A stretch of 64,000 nucleotides of DNA from assembly GCA_023151115.1 (NCBI GenBank), contig JAKLJP010000001.1, positions 124,001 through 188,000 on the forward strand, read 5' to 3'. Of the stretch, positions 60,501 to 64,000 are shown in pieces; the first letter of the stretch is position 1; every line of letters starts with the position of its first letter. The notes under the pieces were generated by a model. That model was not told where the DNA came from. It made no database searches and was given only the letters and a program-made list of their open reading frames with translations. Origin of the DNA: Anaerolineae bacterium (GTDB taxonomy: Bacteria > Chloroflexota > Anaerolineae > 4572-78 > J111). The translations under genes and the position numbers were made by a program.

Positions 60501-63500
60501 GCCAGCAGACCGCTGTTGTTGTACGTGAACTGGTAGAGGATGGCCCCGGTCAGGGGGTTAAGGGTGCGCAGGTGCCGGCCGGTAGCATCGAAAACGTAAA
60601 CCTCACTGCCGTCCTCGGCCGTTAGAAAATTTTCGTCGAAAGTACTGCCCGGCAGGGCTAAAGCCACCCGGCGAATACGGTGGTTGTTCATATCGGCAAT
60701 CAGAAAATCCCCGTTTGGGGCTACAACCACATCCATCGGTGAGGATAAGCGGGCCCGCCGGGCCGGGCCGCCATCGCCGCAAAGGGTGGCCGAGTTGGGG
60801 CAGGTCTGGCCGGTACCGGCCACGGTCGAAATGATTCCATCCGGCCCTATTCGCCGGACACGCTGCATCTGCAAATCTACCAGGTACAGGCTGCCATCCG
60901 GCCCAACCCCGATGCCTCGAAGCTGGGCGATTTGAGCCTCGCTGGCCGGACCGCCGTCGCCACAGGCGGCGATGGGGGAACTGCAAACGCCGGCCTGGCC
61001 GATGACGGTCGTAATCAGGCCATCCGGTCCCACCCGCCAGATACCACGAAGAGATGGGAAACCCGATGGTTGATTTGCTAAATAAAGCGCCCCATCCAGC
61101 CCTACCACCACCGAAATAGGTTCGGCGATGTGGACCTGGGTGGCCGGGATACCGTCGTTATAGAGGCTGCTGCCACCGCCAACGACGGTGGTGATCAGCC
61201 CGTCCGACCCGACCCGGCGGACGCGGTTATTACTGTAATCGGCAATGTAAAGCGTGCCGTCCGGCCCCAGGGCCACATCCTGGATATTTCCGAGCCGGGC
61301 CTGGGTGGCCGGGCCACCGTCGCCGCTGAAGCCGTGAACGCCGGTACCGGCCACGGTCGTAATGATCCCGTCTGGCCCCACCCGCCGGACGACGTAGTTC
61401 TGGCTGTCGGCGATATACAGGCTGCCGTCCGGGCCAACGGCCAGCCCGCGGGGATTTCGGAATTGGGCCGCCGTGGCTGGGCCGCCGTCGCCGCTGTAGC
61501 CGGAGACGCCGCTACCGGCAAAGGCGGTGATGATCCCATTCGGCCCGACCCGGCGGATGCGGTTGGTGCCGTCGCTAATAAAGAGGCTGCCGTCCGGCCC
61601 CAGGGCGATGTGCTGAGGTGAAACCAGCCGGGCGACCGTGGCCGGGCTGCCGTCGCCGCAGGCGGGTTGGTTCTGGCATGGCCCGCTTCCGCCGGCCACC
61701 GCAGTAATCACACTGAAGTTGAGGGATTCGGCGCTCCGGCGGCGGCCGTCGCCCAGGTAGAGGGTCTTGCCGGTGGGGTCATAGATATGATGAACGTCCA
61801 GACTCCAGCCGCCCAGAACGGAGGGAACAGTGTACAGGTTGCCCACCGGAAATCGCCAGGTTTGCCACAGTGTAAACTCGCCCCGCGCCGGGTTGGTAGA
61901 GATGGCGACGCCGTTGCCGTTATAACCAAAACGATCGGTGCGGACATATTCCAATTGATAACTATAACCAACCTGCACTATGACCATCTGGCGGCCATTG
62001 ACCAGCCGGCCATAAGCGTCCCGGCCATCCCAGGTGAAGGTGGTTTGCTGGTTGGGGGCAGCCGGGTGGCTGGTGGTGAACCGTCGCCCGGCAATTGAAA
62101 CCTGGGCATAGATCCTCTGGAGGTTCTCCGGCAGGATGCGGCCGCTTAAGGGAATAGTGAGATGGTAGGCGGTTCTGAGTCCCGGCGCCCGGGCGCTCTG
62201 GTAGAATAGCCGGAAAGGCGTGCCAGCGACTTCAACCATCTCCCCCAGGGTTTGATCCTGGCAGTTGACGATTGAACGGCATTCCTGGTCAGGGTCGTCC
62301 TGAGGTGGCTCATCCTGAGGGCCAGGCTCCTCCTGAGGCGGATCTTGCTCACGGTCGGGCAGACGAGACGGTTCGCACTTGTTATTGGCGCAGCGTGTGT
62401 TCTGGTTGGCATCCCAGCTAGAGAGATGGTCAATCATAATTCGCCACAAGCTCTGGCCGGGCGCATAAAGAGCGGCCAACCTGGCTCGTTCAGCATCGGT
62501 AATGCCCATGCCGGCCAGGGCTGAGCCGGAGTCGGCTGCGCCATCGCCGTCAACATCCAGCTCGGCCAGGCCGCCGTTGAGGCTGATGATTTTTATGACG
62601 CGCCCGCTGTCGGAAGCGACCCACATGCCCCGGTCATTGTCGTAGTAGCCCATCGGCACCGGCACGCCAACCTGGAAATCCAGAAAATTCTGCACGTAGA
62701 AGATGACCGGCTGGTTGAACAGGACATCCCGGCCGCTGATTTTGGTAGTAGCCTCGTCGGCGCTCAATTCAATAGCGTAGGTATAACCGCTGTTGGGCGG
62801 CAAAGGCGCCGGCATCGCCTGGGGGCCGTTCTCGCCGACGGTATATTCGGTTAAGCGGAGGTGGAGGCTGGACACGGTTTGGGTCGTCCCATCGGTGTTA
62901 TAAATAGCCGCCTGGGTGCCCTGGGGGATGAAGAGAGCCGCCTGGCGCGAGCCATCGGTATCGGCAACCACACTGCCCTGGGCCACCTGCATCGGTTCGC
63001 TGGAGGTCAGGTCTATGGCCGTTACCTGGCTGTCTCGCTGGATGAGCACGACCTCCGGCAGGGAGGTGTAATCTCGCCAGGGAGGCGTCACCTGGCGCTG
63101 GGCGGGGGCATAGCCGCTTTTCCGGTAGTCAACCGTCAATTGGCCGCCGCCGTTGACGGCCAGATCAAATGTGCCATCGGCTCGGCTGAAGGTGCAGCCG
63201 TATTCGGGATGGTCTAGCACCGAAATCAGCACCCCCGGCAGGGGCGAACCGGCGCGGGTCAGCGTCCGCCCGCGCACGACGGCGGCGTACTGGGGCCGGA
63301 TTGTGCCCGGCGTGACTTCTATTTGAATCGGGTTGCTGCCGGTATAAAGGAAGGTGGTGGCGCTGTAAAAATCGGTAGCGACGGTCAAATCGAGCACAGG
63401 GGCGACGGTAGCAGGGTCGGGCGGCAGGTCGGCGGAGGTCAGGTCGGTTGGCGGCAAGATAGTACTGTTTCCGTTTGTTTGGAGTCCGGCGCTGTTCCCG

Positions 63501-63742
63501 CCCGGTCCTTTCAAAATGATAGGTAGGTAGAGACGCCGGTCGCCGGAGGGCGGGGGAATATTCGCGACAACGCAGGCGGAGTTATTTTGCAGCACAGGCC
63601 GGGCTGCACCGGCCGGGGCGGGCAACGGGTCGCCAACCGCAGGCCGGCCGATTGGCGGCGTGGATGGTAAGGCGGCTGCGGTTGCGGCCAGCAGTTGGTT
63701 CAATAAGAGCACAATGATCAACAAAAGAGAATGCGTTTTCAT
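57587..63742 (-). CDS. RHS/YD-repeat protein with NHL propeller and C-terminal variable domain
   Basis: 2051 aa. Signal peptide about 1-27. RRLYLPIILK occurs near residue 75, unusual because it is N-terminal here. A carboxypeptidase-like domain is at about 150-210. Residues about 700-1010 hold NHL repeats (GDGGPATxAxLxxPxxxAxGPDGSLYIADxxNxRVRRVGPDGIITTVAGTG). Then many YD repeats (YDSAGRVxSLT). The RHS core is LLLDHLGSPRLVVNTATGQV, FGARDYDAEIGRWTAKDPIG, ending NPINLVDPWGLE-like (DPINLVDPWGL). The last about 130 residues are a Lys/Glu-rich helical domain, the place of toxin or effector tips in RHS proteins; no toxin family recognised. Probably secreted as a shell with the tip inside. Confidence 0.88.
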   Translation of the reverse strand: MKTHSLLLIIVLLLNQLLAATAAALPSTPPIGRPAVGDPLPAPAGAARPVLQNNSACVVANIPPPSGDRRLYLPIILKGPGGNSAGLQTNGNSTILPPTDLTSADLPPDPATVAPVLDLTVATDFYSATTFLYTGSNPIQIEVTPGTIRPQYAAVVRGRTLTRAGSPLPGVLISVLDHPEYGCTFSRADGTFDLAVNGGGQLTVDYRKSGYAPAQRQVTPPWRDYTSLPEVVLIQRDSQVTAIDLTSSEPMQVAQGSVVADTDGSRQAALFIPQGTQAAIYNTDGTTQTVSSLHLRLTEYTVGENGPQAMPAPLPPNSGYTYAIELSADEATTKISGRDVLFNQPVIFYVQNFLDFQVGVPVPMGYYDNDRGMWVASDSGRVIKIISLNGGLAELDVDGDGAADSGSALAGMGITDAERARLAALYAPGQSLWRIMIDHLSSWDANQNTRCANNKCEPSRLPDREQDPPQEEPGPQDEPPQDDPDQECRSIVNCQDQTLGEMVEVAGTPFRLFYQSARAPGLRTAYHLTIPLSGRILPENLQRIYAQVSIAGRRFTTSHPAAPNQQTTFTWDGRDAYGRLVNGRQMVIVQVGYSYQLEYVRTDRFGYNGNGVAISTNPARGEFTLWQTWRFPVGNLYTVPSVLGGWSLDVHHIYDPTGKTLYLGDGRRRSAESLNFSVITAVAGGSGPCQNQPACGDGSPATVARLVSPQHIALGPDGSLFISDGTNRIRRVGPNGIITAFAGSGVSGYSGDGGPATAAQFRNPRGLAVGPDGSLYIADSQNYVVRRVGPDGIITTVAGTGVHGFSGDGGPATQARLGNIQDVALGPDGTLYIADYSNNRVRRVGSDGLITTVVGGGSSLYNDGIPATQVHIAEPISVVVGLDGALYLANQPSGFPSLRGIWRVGPDGLITTVIGQAGVCSSPIAACGDGGPASEAQIAQLRGIGVGPDGSLYLVDLQMQRVRRIGPDGIISTVAGTGQTCPNSATLCGDGGPARRARLSSPMDVVVAPNGDFLIADMNNHRIRRVALALPGSTFDENFLTAEDGSEVYVFDATGRHLRTLNPLTGAILYQFTYNNSGLLAAVTDANGNITTVERDANGKPAAIVGPYGQRTTLALNGDGYLQRITNPAGESFHLTYTNDGLLTGFTNPRGQTSTFTYDEAGRLIRDNDPAGGFMALARSGSRQRYAVNLSTALGRTTTYQVTGSSLDGQERLNTWPGGLQSTYDKGTDGSRSRTFPDGSATSLLLGPDPRWGMLVPLATTAVISTPGGLQVSLAATRTATLNNANNPFSLVSLTQNVVLNGRTYTSLYHAASRTFTETTPAGRLSTAIIDSLGRPLQTQAAGLAPATFTYDSRGRLASASQGTGGETRTVFFTYNSQGYLAGLTDPLSRTVSFSYDAAGRVIQQTLPDGRLIGYGYDANGNLTSLTPPGRPAHTFTYTPVDLPASYTPPDVVAGPDGTGYSYNLDRQLTQLTRPDGQTASLGYDSAGRVSSLTLARGAFNYSYHPTSGNFTGISAPGGLDLAYSYDGSLLTGQSWTGPISGSVSYSYDNNFRLASSSVNGANTIAFQYDPDSLLTGAGALSLSRSPQNGLLTGSTLGSLTDAWNYNSFAEPTGYNAAYNSSPLFQTQYGRDRLGRITVMTETISGVTTAFGYSYDLAGRLTGVTQNGGSNAAYSYDSNGNRLSFTGPGGTVAGTYDAQDRLLQYGSAVYSYTANGELQSKTAAGQTTVYQYDELGNLMAVTLPNGDQISYLVDGQNRRIGKRVNGTLVQGFLYEGNLRPAAEFDGAGSLVSRFVYATRINVPDYMVKNGVTYRLLLDHLGSPRLVVNTATGQVAQRMDYDAFGRVLTDTNPGFQPFGFAGGLYDTDTGLVRFGARDYDAEIGRWTAKDPIGFSNQTSNLYNYGDDDPINLVDPWGLESTECPPKTWDQRARKLLDKLKKIPDAITKRIPPIDRLKEGYGKLEKLEKWRDEALDTYEAWKSPDPRDWARALGRAFEHVPQSVELIPTEAVKKTIEVGIESASDARESLEWTPNSNNPNIRERWYQMNADRY

Positions 63743-63821
63743 GGTGATCCCCCCTTTTTTAGAAACACAGGTCTGGTGAGCTTTAAGAAAATAATTCGGT
63801 TATAGACTGACTACTGGTACT

Positions 63822-63998
63822 TCAACGGAGAATTATGGGTAAATAAACTTGGGTGGTATTGTTTCCAGCAGTACCGTCCCCCGTTCGTAATTCTTGAGCA
63901 ACATTGTCTATAGCATTAATATCCTGCGCTGCGGCCTGAATTGTGGTCAGAACCAAGCTACCCTCATCCGGGACTGAGCCTACCTGTACCCTAACTTC
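63822..63998 (-). CDS. C-terminal end of another YLP-tailed secreted protein (partial)
   Basis: A minus-strand frame open to the right edge, 58 codons plus stop. It reads EVRVQVGSVPDEGSLVLTTI, then QAAAQDINAIDNVAQELRTG, ending QVYLPIILR. The exact tail matches the other exported proteins of the region, so this is very likely the last part of a real gene lying beyond the window. The rest cannot be seen. Confidence 0.7.
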   Translation of the reverse strand, partial: EVRVQVGSVPDEGSLVLTTIQAAAQDINAIDNVAQELRTGDGTAGNNTTQVYLPIILR

Positions 63999-64000
63999 GA

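Noticed and set aside
61130..61621. Plus-strand frame opposite the NHL repeats
   Set aside because: Antisense of a repeat region in the RHS protein.
1..64000. tRNA or rRNA genes
   Set aside because: No cloverleaf with a TTCRANY-type arm or rRNA-like conserved sequence was noticed; a covariance search would be needed to be certain.

Overview
The window looks like a Chloroflexota (Anaerolineae-type) genome. The main reasons are the large secreted proteins with Thr/Pro-rich linkers, SBBP, YVTN, CSLREAI and DUF11 modules, and a recurring C-terminal YLP[LIV][IV][LM][KR] signature. GC content is moderate, Shine-Dalgarno sites are clear, and no rRNA, tRNA or CRISPR array was seen. The taxonomic call is an inference.

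Left edge (1-1.5 kb): the start of a HAD-type phosphatase gene and two decayed secreted-protein genes, an SBBP N-terminal domain and a subtilisin-like protease. From about 1.96 to 35.3 kb lies an accessory island, probably an integrated plasmid or conjugative-type element. It carries two TnpB genes (one in a complete IS607-type element), an IS4-like element, an IS1182 element, an orphan adenine methylase, its own primary-type sigma factor, and a replication-initiator-like protein ending in a DnaA domain-I-like region.

The centre of the island is a PRTRC-type bacterial ubiquitin-like cassette at 6.9-11.2 kb: modifier (C), protein F, E2-like protein B, JAB protease A and a ThiF/E1-like protein. 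Around it sits an unusual expansion of paralogues: a second protein F (20.7 kb), a free-standing copy of the modifier's C-terminal domain (27.5 kb), four small or medium proteins related to each other, and repeated families at 12.9/14.0, 14.9/31.4, 23.8/26.4 and 25.2/31.9/34.4/54.2 kb. At least six of these proteins, from different families, end with a tail resembling PSFEALYR. Two IS insertions interrupt members of these families, and removing each in silico restores the reading frame exactly.

From 35.4 kb to the end is a cell-surface and secretion region. It has a minus-strand operon of giant beta-propeller proteins, one carrying a CLCA-like zinc-protease motif. A TPR-CHAT protease gene starts divergently only 25 bp away, with a sigma factor and zinc-finger anti-sigma-like pair beside it. 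Further right are a beta-helix protein, a YadA-like head protein with an S74 chaperone domain, a 2051-residue RHS/NHL protein and the end of another YLP-tailed protein. A segment of about 1.07 kb from the right end of the island is duplicated at 54.0-55.1 kb inside this region.

No database search was possible. Family names rest on motifs and remembered family features.
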